This document shows positions 45,291 to 56,500 of a DNA stretch of 58,649 nt, in pieces. Position 1 is the first letter of the stretch; each line of letters starts with the position of its first letter. Both the position numbers and the translations under genes were made by a program. Source of the stretch: Phytophthora quininea (taxonomy: Eukaryota > Oomycota > Peronosporomycetes > Peronosporales > Peronosporaceae); the NCBI GenBank assembly GCA_011947345.1, contig JAAVTG010000905.1:1-58649 (forward strand), in the 5' to 3' direction. A model generated the notes under the pieces. The model did not search any database. It saw only the letters and a list, made by a program, of their open reading frames with translations, and had not been told where the DNA came from.

Positions 45291-45384
45291 TGCTACTCCC
45301 CATCTTGCAACTTATCGTCGATGGACCTGATGGCGGCCCCGTCATCTTGATCAAGTCCCCACTTCTGCTTTTCCTGGCCTCCCC

Positions 45385-46108
45385 ATGAAGCTGTTCACGT
45401 TCGCCCTTCTTGCACTCACGACGCTGGTTGTCGTCGACGCCGACTCGATCAAATACGACGAAGTGGAGCCGTTCGCGGAGCCCGAGCCGACCACGATTTC
45501 CGAGAAGGCCGCGGTCAAGTTCAAGCCTCAGCTTCGTATTTCAGACGGCTGCCATTCGTACGCGGCTGTGAATGCTGCTGGCCAAACGAGTGCTGGGCTT
45601 GAGCCACAGGGCGGGTCTTCGTCCGGATGCAGAGGCTTTGGACCGACTCGCAAGTGTACGGGCGTTCCGCTTGGTATCGCGATGTCTGGGCCATCATGTA
45701 CGCCTGGTACTTCCCGAAGGACGAACCCCAAGTACAGACAAACCTGGTCGTCTCCACGACTGGGAAAACTGCATCGTTTGGATCGACAATCCTGCGCTGG
45801 AAGACGCCAAGATATTGGGCGTATCGGTGTCGGACGGTAACGCCAAGTACATTGGGACTGCGCCGATGGACGAGCGAGGCTTGGATGGAAACAGTCCCAA
45901 GATCGACTACCTCATGTGGGGATGGCCAAGCGGCTATCACAGCTTGGAGCTGACGTCGCTACGTGGCAAGTTTCAAGACCTCATTATGTGGGAGCAGCTG
46001 ACAGAGGCAGCTCGGACGGCTCTGCAAACCACAGACTTCGGAGAAGCGTGGGTGCCCATGAAAGACGGCAACTTCATAGCCAACCTGGAACTTGCCTGGC
46101 CATTTTAA
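45385..46108 (+). CDS. NLP (necrosis- and ethylene-inducing-like, NPP1 family) secreted protein, frame breaks
   Basis: Member of the NPP1/NLP family, which in oomycetes includes plant-membrane-damaging toxins and non-toxic versions. The ATG at 45385 opens a signal peptide of about 19 residues. The N-terminal domain block is clear, then the frame shifts near 45640 and again near 45730-45770 before the conserved family heptapeptide (GHRHDWE in active members); at this place only HDWE with a changed first part is seen. The C-terminal family block continues to the stop at 46108. The two breaks may be indels or real; as written no single frame encodes the full protein. Its paralogue lies at 47679. 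Acts outside the cell. Confidence 0.8.
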
Positions 46109-46149
46109 TTGTCTCGGGTATTGTCAGTTGTACGAATTGCTAGCTACCC

Positions 46150-47332
46150 TCAAAATTCAGCGACGTATACGCGCTCCGGGGTTCCGACGTCGTATGATTT
46201 CCCAGTGTACTGGAGCAGACCCGTATCGGCGTCCAGCTTGAACGTGAACATGTTGTCTGAATCCATGTTGGCGACGATCAGCCATTCCCCGTAAATCGCA
46301 AAGCTTTTTGGCGTTTTCCCGCGTGAGTCCTCCCAGCCGACCGACGTCAGCGTGCCGTCGCTCTCGTCGACCTTGAAAATCGCGATCGAGTTGTGCCCGC
46401 GGTTCGACGTGTACAAGAACTGCCCGTTGCTCGACAAGTGAATGTCTGCGGCCGTGCTGGTGTTCTTGAAGTCGGCGGGAAGCGTCGAGATGCTCTGCAC
46501 CGCGGTGCTCGATAACAACGCCTCCTTCTGGTTGATCTGGTACACACCAACCGTGTTGGAGATCTCGTCGGCCACGTACAAGAACTTGTTGTTCGGGTGC
46601 ACCGTCATGTGGCGCGGTCCTGATCCACCCGGCCGCTTGACGGTCTCCAAACTCGAGGGTCTGCTTGGTCGCGTCGAGATTGTACTGCAGCAGTTCGTCG
46701 CCGCCTAGATTGGCCGCCACGACGTGGTTCGAGTTGGGCAGCCACGTAGTGCTGTGGATGTGACCCGTAGCCTGCTGATCCATGACGACCTTGCTTCCGG
46801 TTGGGAATTCCTGGTGGAACGTCTCGTTGGCCAGTGATCCGTCGGCGTTGAGCGGGAACATCGTCAGACTGCCGTCGTAGTTCGACACAGTCAGGAAGTC
46901 CTCCTCAGGACTCAGCGAGATGTGCGTCGGGTTCCCGCCATGCGACTCCAAGTTGTTCAAAACTTTCAACGAGCCATTCGATGCCATGGTGAGCGCGAAC
47001 ACGTATCCCGTCTGGGTGCCCGGGAACGACTTGGACGCATCGGTGACGGCGTTCACGGCGTACAGCACACGTTTACCATGCGAGAATTTCTTGGTGGAAC
47101 CTTGCACGTACACGGGGTTCACGCCGACCACTGTGACGCCGAACGGAGTCAAGGACCCGTCCGTCGTGTCCAGCTTGTACGTGTAGACACCTTTGCCCTT
47201 ACCGACCATCCACCCTTCGTCTCGAGTGTGCGTGCCCGCGTACAGAATCGGCTGCGTCGAACCTTCAGCAGCGAGGCAAATTGGAGAGACGAGTGCGGCA
47301 GCGCAGTACAGGAGGAGACTTGACAGACGCAT
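46150..47332 (-). CDS. secreted lactonase-like seven-bladed beta-propeller (CMLE/6-phosphogluconolactonase family)
   Basis: The ATG at 47332 starts a signal peptide (MRLSSLLLYCAAALVSPICL). The body repeats propeller blades: YAGTHTRDEGWMVGKGKGVY, NNLESHGGNPTHISLSPEED, MDQQATGHIHSTTWLPNSNH, then after a one-base shift near 46650 RPGGSGPRHMTVHPNNKFLY, ADIHLSSNGQFLYTSNRGHN and LDADTGLLQYTGKSYDV, ending YVAEF at 46150. Repeated GHxHS/GPRHM and YxSNRGHN blocks are typical of the lactonase family (Pfam Lactonase). The substrate could be a sugar lactone; the secretion signal suggests an extracellular task. It lies head-to-head or tail-to-tail with two NLP genes. Confidence 0.8.
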
Positions 47333-47678
47333 TTTAAGGTCGATGGTGCTTCCGAGGACAGATTCAAAAGTGAACGGGGTGAGAGTGGGGAGATGAATCG
47401 ATTACCCGAGCGCTGGCGCTGGTTCGCTCCACGTCAACAAGGAAGGAGTTGGCGTTGTGAAGAACTCGGTTGTCGCGACGTGGCGCTCGCATTTCATGAT
47501 TGCCGATCCTGGGAGCGGCCATCGGTTGCTACACGCGTGGCTGGGAAATCGCAAAGCCTTGTAGCTCGGCACGTAACAAACAACTCATGATCACCACGGT
47601 CTTCTCGATCTCCAGCTTCTTCCTGCATGAGAGTTCATTCCTTCGCTTGTGCCTCACAAGTGACAGACATTGAGAGCG

Positions 47679-48410
47679 ATGAACTTCCGTGTGTTTTCTT
47701 CGATCGCCATCGCGATTCTATCGCTGGCTGGAGCGGCCGTCATCAACTACAAAGAGGTGGAGCCGATCGCACAGCTCGAACCAACCACCATCTCGGAAAA
47801 GGCTGCGGTCAAGTTCAAGCCCCAGCTCCGGATCTCGGACGGATGCCACTCGTACGCTGCAGTGAATGCCGCGGGTGACGTTAGCTCGGGAATCGATCCA
47901 TATTCCAGTTGGGGCAACTGGAGCTGTCGCGGTGTCGATGCTGGTTCCCAAGTCTACGGTCGATCGACGTGGTTTAACGACGTCTGGGCGATCATGTACG
48001 CTTGGTACTTCCCGATGGACGAGGTCCGACACAGCTGGGAAAACGTCGTGGTGTTCATCGACAATCCCGCGGTGGAAAGCCCGAAAATCCTCGGGATATC
48101 GGCGTCGAATGGCGGCGGCTACTTCCGCTATGCTCCTCCCGATCAATGGACCCTTGACGGTGACAGTCCGAAAATTGAGTATCTGTCGGAGATGGCATCG
48201 AACGGCGGGCCTAGCAACTACCATGGGTTGGATGTCTCGGCACGGGGTGGAGACTTCCAAGACCTGGTCATGTGGAGCCAGCTGACAGACGCAGCGAGGA
48301 CTGCGTTGGAGACGGCGGACTTTGGAGAGGTAAGCGTGCCTTTGTCGGCAACAACTTCACTGCCAACCTCGCGTTCGCAATTCCTGCGAACATTGGTAAA
48401 GCCACTTAGT
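47679..48410 (+). CDS. NLP (NPP1 family) secreted protein, second copy
   Basis: Close paralogue of the NLP at 45385, starting at ATG 47679 with a signal peptide and running in one frame through almost all of the family domain. At the position of the conserved heptapeptide it has RHSWE instead of RHDWE, with Asp lost; this Asp is important in toxic NLPs, so this may be a non-toxic type (inference). Near 48335 the frame departs from the family; the family ending continues in another frame to a stop at 48408-48410, while the original frame runs to 48476. Divergent from the lactonase gene with about 350 bases between starts. Confidence 0.82.
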
Positions 48411-48492
48411 TGGAATCGTCAAAGGAAACACGAATGTTATTCGGTTAATGCAAACATGCAAAATATTCATCGCTAATTACTGCCGGCGCAAT

Positions 48493-50481
48493 TTAGTCGA
48501 CCTCTTCAATCTTCGGTCCCTGATCAGCACCTCCAGAAGGAGCTGCTCCTGCACCAGGCATACCGCCAGGCATTCCACCAGGCATTCCACCAGGCATGCC
48601 ACCCTCAGCGCCAGGAGCACCACCTGCAGCAGCATACACCTTCTGCAGCACCGGATTGGCGACGCCTTCGAGCTCCTTCTGCTTGGCCTCGAACTCCTCC
48701 TTCTCGGCGGACTGGTTTGCGTCGAGCCAATTGATCGTCTCCGTCACCTTGTCGTCCACCGTCTTCTTGTCGTCGGCGGGGATTTTGTCCTTGAGCTTCT
48801 CATCGTTGAGGCTGTTGCGTAGACTGTAGGCGTAGTTCTCGAGTGCGTTCTTGGCTTCAATGCGGACCTTGTTGGCCTCGTCCTCCGACTTGTACTTCTC
48901 GGCCTCCGCCACCATGCGGTCGATCTCCGACTGCGACAGACGGCCCTTGTCGTTCGTGATCGTGATCTTGTTCTCCTTGCCCGTCGACTTCTCCACAGCC
49001 GACACGTTCAGGATGCCGTTGGCGTCGATATCGAACGTGACGTCAATTTGCGGGACGCCGCGGGGCATCGGCGGGATACCGTCAAGGTTGAACTTGCCCA
49101 GCAAATTGTTGTCGCGCGTCATCGAACGCTCACCCTCGAAGACTTGGATCAGCACACCCGGTTGGTTGTCGGCGTAAGTCGAAAACGTCTGCGACTTCTT
49201 GGTGGGCACCGTCGTGTTACGGGCGATCAAAGTGGTCATGACACCGCCGGCCGTCTCCAGACCGAGCGACAACGGTGTCACGTCCAGCAGTAGCAGGTCT
49301 TGCAGCTTCTCCGAAGCATCACTTCCGCTTAAGATGGCAGCCTGCACGGTGGCACCGAACGCCACAGCTTCGTCCGGATTGATCGACTTGCACGGCTCCT
49401 TGCCATTGAAGAAGTCCGACAGAAGCTGCTGCACCTTGGGGATACGTGTCGAGCCGCCGACCAGCACCACCTCGTGCACTTGGCCCTTGGACAGCTTGGC
49501 GTCACGCAGGACCTTCTCCACGGGCTCCATCGTCTTACGGAAATAGTCGGCACACAGGTCCTCGAACCGGGCGCGGGTGATGGTCGAGTTGAAGTCGATA
49601 CTGTCGTACAGCGAGTCGATCTCAATGTACGCCTGAGCGGACGACGACAACGTGCGCTTGGCACGCTCGCACGCAGTCCGCAGACGACGTAGTGCACGTT
49701 GGTTCACCGTGATGTCCTTGCGGTGCTTGCGCTTGAATTCTTGCACGAAGTGGTCCACCAAACGGTTGTCGAAGTCCTCGCCGCCCAAGTGCGTGTCGCC
49801 GGCCGTGGCCTTCACCTCGAAGATGCCCTCCTCGATGCTCAGCAGCGACACATCGAAGGTGCCGCCGCCCAGGTCGAAGATCAGCACGTTGCGTTCACCG
49901 CCCTTCTTATCAAGGCCGTAGGCGATGGCAGCCGCCGTCGGCTCGTTGATAATACGCAACACGTTGAGGCCGGCGATGGCGCCCGCGTCCTTGGTCGCTT
50001 GACGCTGCGAGTCGTTGAAGTAGGCCGGCACCGTGATGACAGCGTTCTTGACCTCCTTGCCGATGAAAGCCTCGGCCACCTCGCGCATCTTGATGAGCAC
50101 CATGGACGAGATCTCTTCCGGTTGGAACGTCTTGGTCTCGCCCTTGAACTGCACCGTGATCTGCGGCTTGTCGCCGGGCCCCGCCGTCAGCTTGAAGGGC
50201 CAGTGCTTGATGTCGGCCTGCACCACCGAGTCCGAGAACTTGCGGCCGATCAGACGCTTAGCATCAAACACTGTGTTATGGGCGTTCATGGCCACTTGGT
50301 TCTTGGCGGCGTCGCCGATCAGACGCTCCGAGTCGGTGAACGCCACATACGACGGCGTCGTGCGGTTGCCTTGGTCGTTGGCGATGATCTCAACACGGTC
50401 GTTCTGCCACACGCCCACACACGAGTAGGTCGTGCCTAGATCGATACCGACCGAGTATCCTGAAGTCGCTTGTTGAGCCAT
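48493..50481 (-). CDS. HSP70: cytosolic HSP70 chaperone
   Basis: ATP-dependent chaperone of 662 residues in one frame. Start chosen at ATG 50481 ([20 protein letters not shown]). The nucleotide-binding domain has [56 protein letters not shown] and [20 protein letters not shown]; the substrate domain has [20 protein letters not shown] and [20 protein letters not shown]. The C-terminus is a GGMPG repeat followed by PKIEEVD, the EEVD signal of cytosolic HSP70s that binds TPR cochaperones. No ER retention or mitochondrial leader. The upstream open extension to 50670 is not used by the family. Probable heat-shock-element at 50656-50668. Confidence 0.97.
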   Translation of the reverse strand: MAQQATSGYSVGIDLGTTYSCVGVWQNDRVEIIANDQGNRTTPSYVAFTDSERLIGDAAKNQVAMNAHNTVFDAKRLIGRKFSDSVVQADIKHWPFKLTAGPGDKPQITVQFKGETKTFQPEEISSMVLIKMREVAEAFIGKEVKNAVITVPAYFNDSQRQATKDAGAIAGLNVLRIINEPTAAAIAYGLDKKGGERNVLIFDLGGGTFDVSLLSIEEGIFEVKATAGDTHLGGEDFDNRLVDHFVQEFKRKHRKDITVNQRALRRLRTACERAKRTLSSSAQAYIEIDSLYDSIDFNSTITRARFEDLCADYFRKTMEPVEKVLRDAKLSKGQVHEVVLVGGSTRIPKVQQLLSDFFNGKEPCKSINPDEAVAFGATVQAAILSGSDASEKLQDLLLLDVTPLSLGLETAGGVMTTLIARNTTVPTKKSQTFSTYADNQPGVLIQVFEGERSMTRDNNLLGKFNLDGIPPMPRGVPQIDVTFDIDANGILNVSAVEKSTGKENKITITNDKGRLSQSEIDRMVAEAEKYKSEDEANKVRIEAKNALENYAYSLRNSLNDEKLKDKIPADDKKTVDDKVTETINWLDANQSAEKEEFEAKQKELEGVANPVLQKVYAAAGGAPGAEGGMPGGMPGGMPGGMPGAGAAPSGGADQGPKIEEVD

Positions 50482-50569
50482 GTCTTTGTAGTAGTTGGTA
50501 GTGTAATAGTTACTTGGGTCTTTGTCTCCACAATGGAAATTCGGAAATGAACTGTATGAGCTTGGACGT

Positions 50570-53500
50570 TTAGTAGCCTCGATGCCTTGGTACGTGCTGG
50601 CCATGGGTGATTCCAGAGTCTTCGAGTACGGTCCATTCGCGTCGCAGACCACGGAGAAGTTCTCGAACACACCTCGAAGTGCGAAAGAGACAGGGTCCAG
50701 ACAGTCTGTGAGTGAAGCGTTGCGAATGTATTGACAAGTTTAGTCTGCTGGGCTTCTCGGCGACGTACAAGCAGAGCACTTTGCTGGCCTCGTACGAGTT
50801 GCCCGAGTACGACAGCAGGCCTGTTGCAGCGTCCAGCTTTTTGTAAAGTGGATCGGTCACAGGTAACTCTTCCGTCGTGGAAACGTAGAAGCGGACGTCA
50901 GGTGTCGAGTCCATCCTGTGAGCTTCTTCATCCATTTCCTGGCGCATTTTGAGCGTCGTGCTAAACCACCGCGACGGTCGAGTGGAGACTCGAATGAGCT
51001 GCAACTCGGCTGTCAAACGCACGTTATACTCAAATCCTTGGTAAACGATGGACACTTGGTATCCATCAGACTGCTCAATCAGCTCCATCCCCAAGCGCGT
51101 ATTTGCATACTCTTTTGCCCATGGAGCGTGCTGTTGCTCGATCATCGAGTAGAACGAATGAGTGACTCCCTTGTCACCGCGTGCCACCGTATTTGCATTC
51201 CGCAAGATCATTCTCGGTCTCTGCTTTCGTCGAGGTACCCCACCGCCACCACCAGTGTCGCTATCATACTCGCCATAGTCTTCGTCGTCTTGCCCCCATC
51301 CATCTTCCTGTTCTTCCCCAGAGTATTCCCCCATAAAACGCCTGCTTCTCCCTCCTCCTCGGCATTTTTCGCTTCATCGTCGCCAGCTTCAACTTGGTTC
51401 GACATCGCCTTATCTGCCGCTGCTTCGGCACGCTGCTTCTGCTTTGCGGTGAGGACCGACTCGTATAGCTCCCGCGCTGTCCGCCCTCGCTCGAACTCAT
51501 CTTCCAGTTTTTTATGTTAGCCGACATGATCGTCTCGGCATCGAAAGAGCGCGGTAAGTTAATCAAGTAGTGGTGTCCAAAGCGAATAAAAGCCTTAGCC
51601 TGCGCTACACCTGGGTTGAGACGTTCGTAGCGCGACAGCTTGATCATTTGCTGGATAAACTTGGCGCAAAGGTTGCTCCAGCGTGCTCGTACCATTGCCG
51701 TCCGTTCATAAAGCAGGTGAGATGACCCTGATGGAGCTGAATGTTGTTATGCTCGACGTGGCGCCCTCCGAAATAGTCTTGGAACCCAATTTTTTCACCT
51801 TGTGATACCGCTCCCTCGAACAGCACTAAGCTGGATCCTTCGCGGTGAAAGGACCGATTCGAACGGTGTGCCATACGAGTCCCTAGCTCTTGCTCAATCT
51901 TTTGGAGATGCTCTTCAATTCGTCGCACGGCGTCACCGGATCCTGTAATCTCAGCAACATACAGATCGGAACGGAAACAGTTTGGATGGAATTTAAACAC
52001 TAGACGCGCCGTGCTGTCTGCTCGGGTTTCAAACAGAATCTTCCGCGAGAAAAAGTCCTTGGCTTCGTGGATTCGCGAGCTAAAAGCATGACTAAGCGTA
52101 ATTTTGCTGGCCTGCTGATCGCGGTTCGTCAGTAAGTATTGGATATCGCCCTTTGCGATGACCAGCTGATGCAATGCGATATAGCACTCGGATCGAAAAA
52201 CCGTAATGGCCTCTGCATCCAGCTGCGTGTCGTTTTCAGGGTCGAATGGGTCTGTGAAACCATAATCGGCTGCTGGTGTGGATAGCTTCGAGTAGAAGTC
52301 CAAGAATGAAAGCAAGACGTCAGCAGCCGAAAGCTCCTCAACGTCATGATTTCCTGATACTAAACGTGTGAGCAACTCCGTCCAGAAACTAATCTCAGCG
52401 TTGATGTCGTTGGTCTTTAAAATGTCAGTCAACGTGATCTCTCCGCCACTAATCGGCCGGACGAAGTTATGGTCGATACAAAACGCAGGAACAGCCAAAT
52501 GAACCCAATTGGACTGAACATATTCTGCCCTCCACCCGATCGACGCCGAATCAACCCCACACACTTTCCCCACTTCACTAAGAAATACACGCAGGGCCAA
52601 AAGAACCTGTATCTCTCCATGTACGTTCGGAACAAACGGGTTTTCACTGGGCCAGAGGAAGACTTGCACATTTCAACAGACCACTGCTGAAACGAGAACG
52701 ATAAAAGAGGGACACGAATACCATCTTTAAGTTCGATATTGCCGGCTGAAACCTCCAGAGTCTTTGCAATAGCTTTGAGCGAACCGTGTCGAGACTTGCA
52801 GCGAACCAAAACATCCAAATCCGACTGTTTTTCAAACGTGAGCAGCGCTGAGGAGCCAAAGAGTACGAGGTCTAGTTCTTTTTCTTCAAACACCCAGGCA
52901 TCTCAGAGCGCAGTGAACTGACCGCCACCAAACGATCAAAGAAGTCCGACAGCAACTCATCAGTGTTAGTGACAATCTCGGCCAGCATGCAGAGCTGAAG
53001 CTTTGGGATCGTTTCCTGGTACGACGCTGATCGCACGGGAGACCACGCTTGGTAATGTGTGTTATGAATATTCGAGCGCTTGTTCGTAACAAGGTAGTCG
53101 ATGGCGATCCACGGAAAACTTATACAACGCGTCGACGCATCCTTGTCATCATAAGCGACGAAATACATTGCTGCTGCAAACTTCGCAGCTTCGTTTGGCG
53201 TGGACACGATGCTGTTGAATTGAGCTCGAAATGAGGCTTGGAGGGTGTAAAAGGACTCTTTGCATCGTTCCCCAAAGCGGAAGTAGTCGGCTTTATACAC
53301 GTTTGGTGGCCCCACAATCATTCCTGTAGCGAGCTCCGTTTCCACATGCGCCCCGGACATGAGGATTAACGCCCTGAGACGAAGTTTGTACTGACGGTAC
53401 AAGATTCTTGCCTGATCCACGTAGTCAATATAGCCGCTCGTTAAAAAGTGGTCGTCTCGAATGGGCATCTGGCTCACACCCTTTGCCATAGTGGTATCAA

Positions 53501-56500
53501 ATATGGCCTTGCAGCGGCGAAACATCTTACCCAAAACCTTTTTGACGGGTAAGACGGCTTCTCTTTGTTTTGCATAAAGTCTGGATAGCTTTTGGGTGCG
53601 TGCTTGCGCACGATTTCCAAGTCCGTCTTTGCACGGAGACTGTCGACTTGTTTCGAGCAAATACGAGCGAGCGCCTTTGCCCCTTCGTCGAAAATGCCAT
53701 CATTCGCTCCATCGCACAAAGCCAAGTGAGCATTTGAAGCAACGCCCAAAATGTCATCTTGAATTGAGTGGATATAGAAGTCGATCAAGCCTTCGTCATT
53801 AGTGGGCTGATAATATTCCTCACCTCCAGCGGTTCCATCCTCCTCCTCATTGAACGCCATTGGCTCTTGCACTTTATCTCTCGATGGTATCAGCCGTTTA
53901 TCCCAAATAACAACAAACATGTCACCGTCCAAATCACCGCCAGTGCACTCGTCAGGATGCGGTCGTGGGCCTTTCGTAGGGAAAACAACACAGTCTTTCA
54001 AGTGTTTCAACTGGTCTGGGACATCGGACCTGCAGCGAAGAACCCGAATATCACCAGGATGGTGGCAGGGGCTTCGATGGACGGCAACATCGATGTTATC
54101 CAGAGTCACAAGCCTATCGGCTCCTGACTCCTCATCTATTTCTGAATATTGGACGAAGATTTCCCCATATTCCAAAGTGTTGGTAAAGTCAGCAACACCC
54201 ATTAAAGTTCGGCCTTGGGCAATGGGAATGCGTGCACGCATGACAGTATTAGCCAGACGATAGTGATAAATTGTTGCCGCCATAGAAGAAAGATACTCAT
54301 CCTCTAAGACTTTTACGCCAAGTTCACGAGCTAGAACGTCAATATGCCACACAGCAGCTTGTGGTAAAACCGCTTTGAGTTCGAAGAACGCTCCGGCGTC
54401 AGACGCCACAAGCGAGCGAAGGCTGCTCAGAAAGTCCTCCTGCATGTCCATGAACACATCTTCCTCTATCCCAAGATCGTTCAAGATCAACACACTTTGT
54501 CGCGTCAAATATGCCTCAGATTTCCCCGCCGAAGCAACAATCTCCAGCACACTATGGTTGGATTTGAATTTGGACATGCTTTCACGAAGGGTGATGCTGT
54601 TTTCTTGGGTTTGAGCTGGAATATTGCGGTCGGACACAACAACGACGCCTTTCGCGCCACCTAACCGGATCTGGAAAGCTGACGGTGTGTGCGTTAAATT
54701 GAGGGACTTTGCAATACTTTCTGCTCCAACATGAGAAATCTCACCGCACCCATCCGTGAACATGTATCTGCCGTTTGTTATATCCTCTACCGGGCTGTCA
54801 AGAACACGCTGGTCCACTTCATAAGTCTCCTTTGTGGAGGAGAACGCTTGCCCAAGGCGCTTTAAATATTTCGCTGGCGACGTCAAGTGGGACAAATCTC
54901 CAATCCAAGATCTAATTTCATGGTGGTCGAGCAGCGTAAAAATTGCACTGCTGTTGCGAACCTGACTCAGAGAGCAACCAAGAAAGCGAAATCTAACACC
55001 ACCATTCGCAGCAGGAACTCGAATCCCTTTCTTCAGCACATTCCGAATTCTTTCCAAAATGGAAAAGGAAGTGTAGTCCAGACGCGTCATGTTTTCATCG
55101 CGAAAGTACACGTACATGAAGTTGTCCGCTCCCCATCGACGAAACACGCGGTTGGCGGGAGCTGGCTCGGGCGGGCAATAAATAATCCGAGATGGCGTCA
55201 AAATAACCTTGTAGACAGTGGACCCGGAGTCTAGCGATGCACTTGAGCATAAACCATTTAGCACTGGGAGTTCTGCCTTCACAAAAGCTGCAAATTGTTC
55301 TGTCACGCTGAACTCGTTGGGATGAGGGCGAAACGAGAGCAAAGCTTTTTCCTGCACTTTACTGTCAAGTCCGGACAAAATACGATAAAAATCTGGCGTG
55401 AAGACTCCATTCGTGAAGAAGCTGCAGTCTGACAGGAGGCACTGCAACGCATACGACACGGGTAAATCAAAGTTGTGTCTTTCAGCAGGAGCTCGGGCGA
55501 TATTGTCAATCTGTAAAACCTTTGTTTCACAGACTTCAATGCCGATTTTGGAAAAATCGAAGCGTAGTTTCCACAGAAGTGAGCTGAAACTATCCGAACG
55601 AGGCAGGCTCAATCGGTACACCAAAGAGTGCGACTGACATTGTTGACATTGGCGGACATCCTCTACATAGAACGACGGCGGCAATCGAAATGAGAGGTAG
55701 ACAAAAGCAGCATCTTTAGCTGACCTCAAATCAAACCAGACGCGGGGCTCATAAAGCGCGCGCACATCAAATTCTACACGAATGCTCCCAAAGGAAACAA
55801 CCAGAACGCTTGATATCATATCCACCACTCCAGAATTGCCGAAGCTCTCCAACTCCATAAATTCACCGCCGTGGGTCATCACGCCACGTCGGAGACCAAC
55901 ACTACAAATTCTGTCCTCCTCTGCGGCTCCTCTTCCAGCACTTTCCATATCGCTGTCAAAGCGCACCCAAAACGGCTTTTTCCTCACGAGGAAATCAATC
56001 TCAGAGCACAGGGTGCTGTACGATTGGTAGATATCGTGATCTGGGTGTGCTGCTAACGTGCACAACCCGATCTTCTGGTCTGTCATTCGCACTGAGGCAA
56101 ATGTGTTCACTCTAGCCAGAATGGATGTCTGCAATTGCCTGTCAGCTCCACGAAATATGCCACCCAGTACAATGCTATAAACTTTGTCAGACCTGGCGTC
56201 ATATATCGCACGCAGGGACAATTCAGGCACTTCTGCTGAAGATGCTTCGCAAAGTCGTTTTCTTCGTGGTAGTTCCCCATCAACTTTTCACTTGTGCCTT
56301 TGAAGATAATTGAGAGGCAGCAAGGTTCGCGTTGTGCAGCAGTCGCTTCTCGATTTCAACCAGCCGTTGGTTGTGCTCGAGCTCCATTGCGGAACAAAAG
56401 ATGATGAAAGCGCTGTGCCGATGTCGTGCTCGGCCACGACTCTGAATGAGACTCGTCACGCCAATAACACCATCAAATTGAATCACGAGTGAGCATTCCG

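Noticed and set aside
49699..50439. Long plus-strand open frame opposite HSP70
   Set aside because: It is the antisense shadow of a strongly biased GC-rich coding gene; composition (His, Arg, Val rich) and absence of motifs show no real protein.
50482..50670. N-terminal extension of HSP70
   Set aside because: No member of the family has it and it overlaps probable promoter sequence; ATG 50481 fits the family start.
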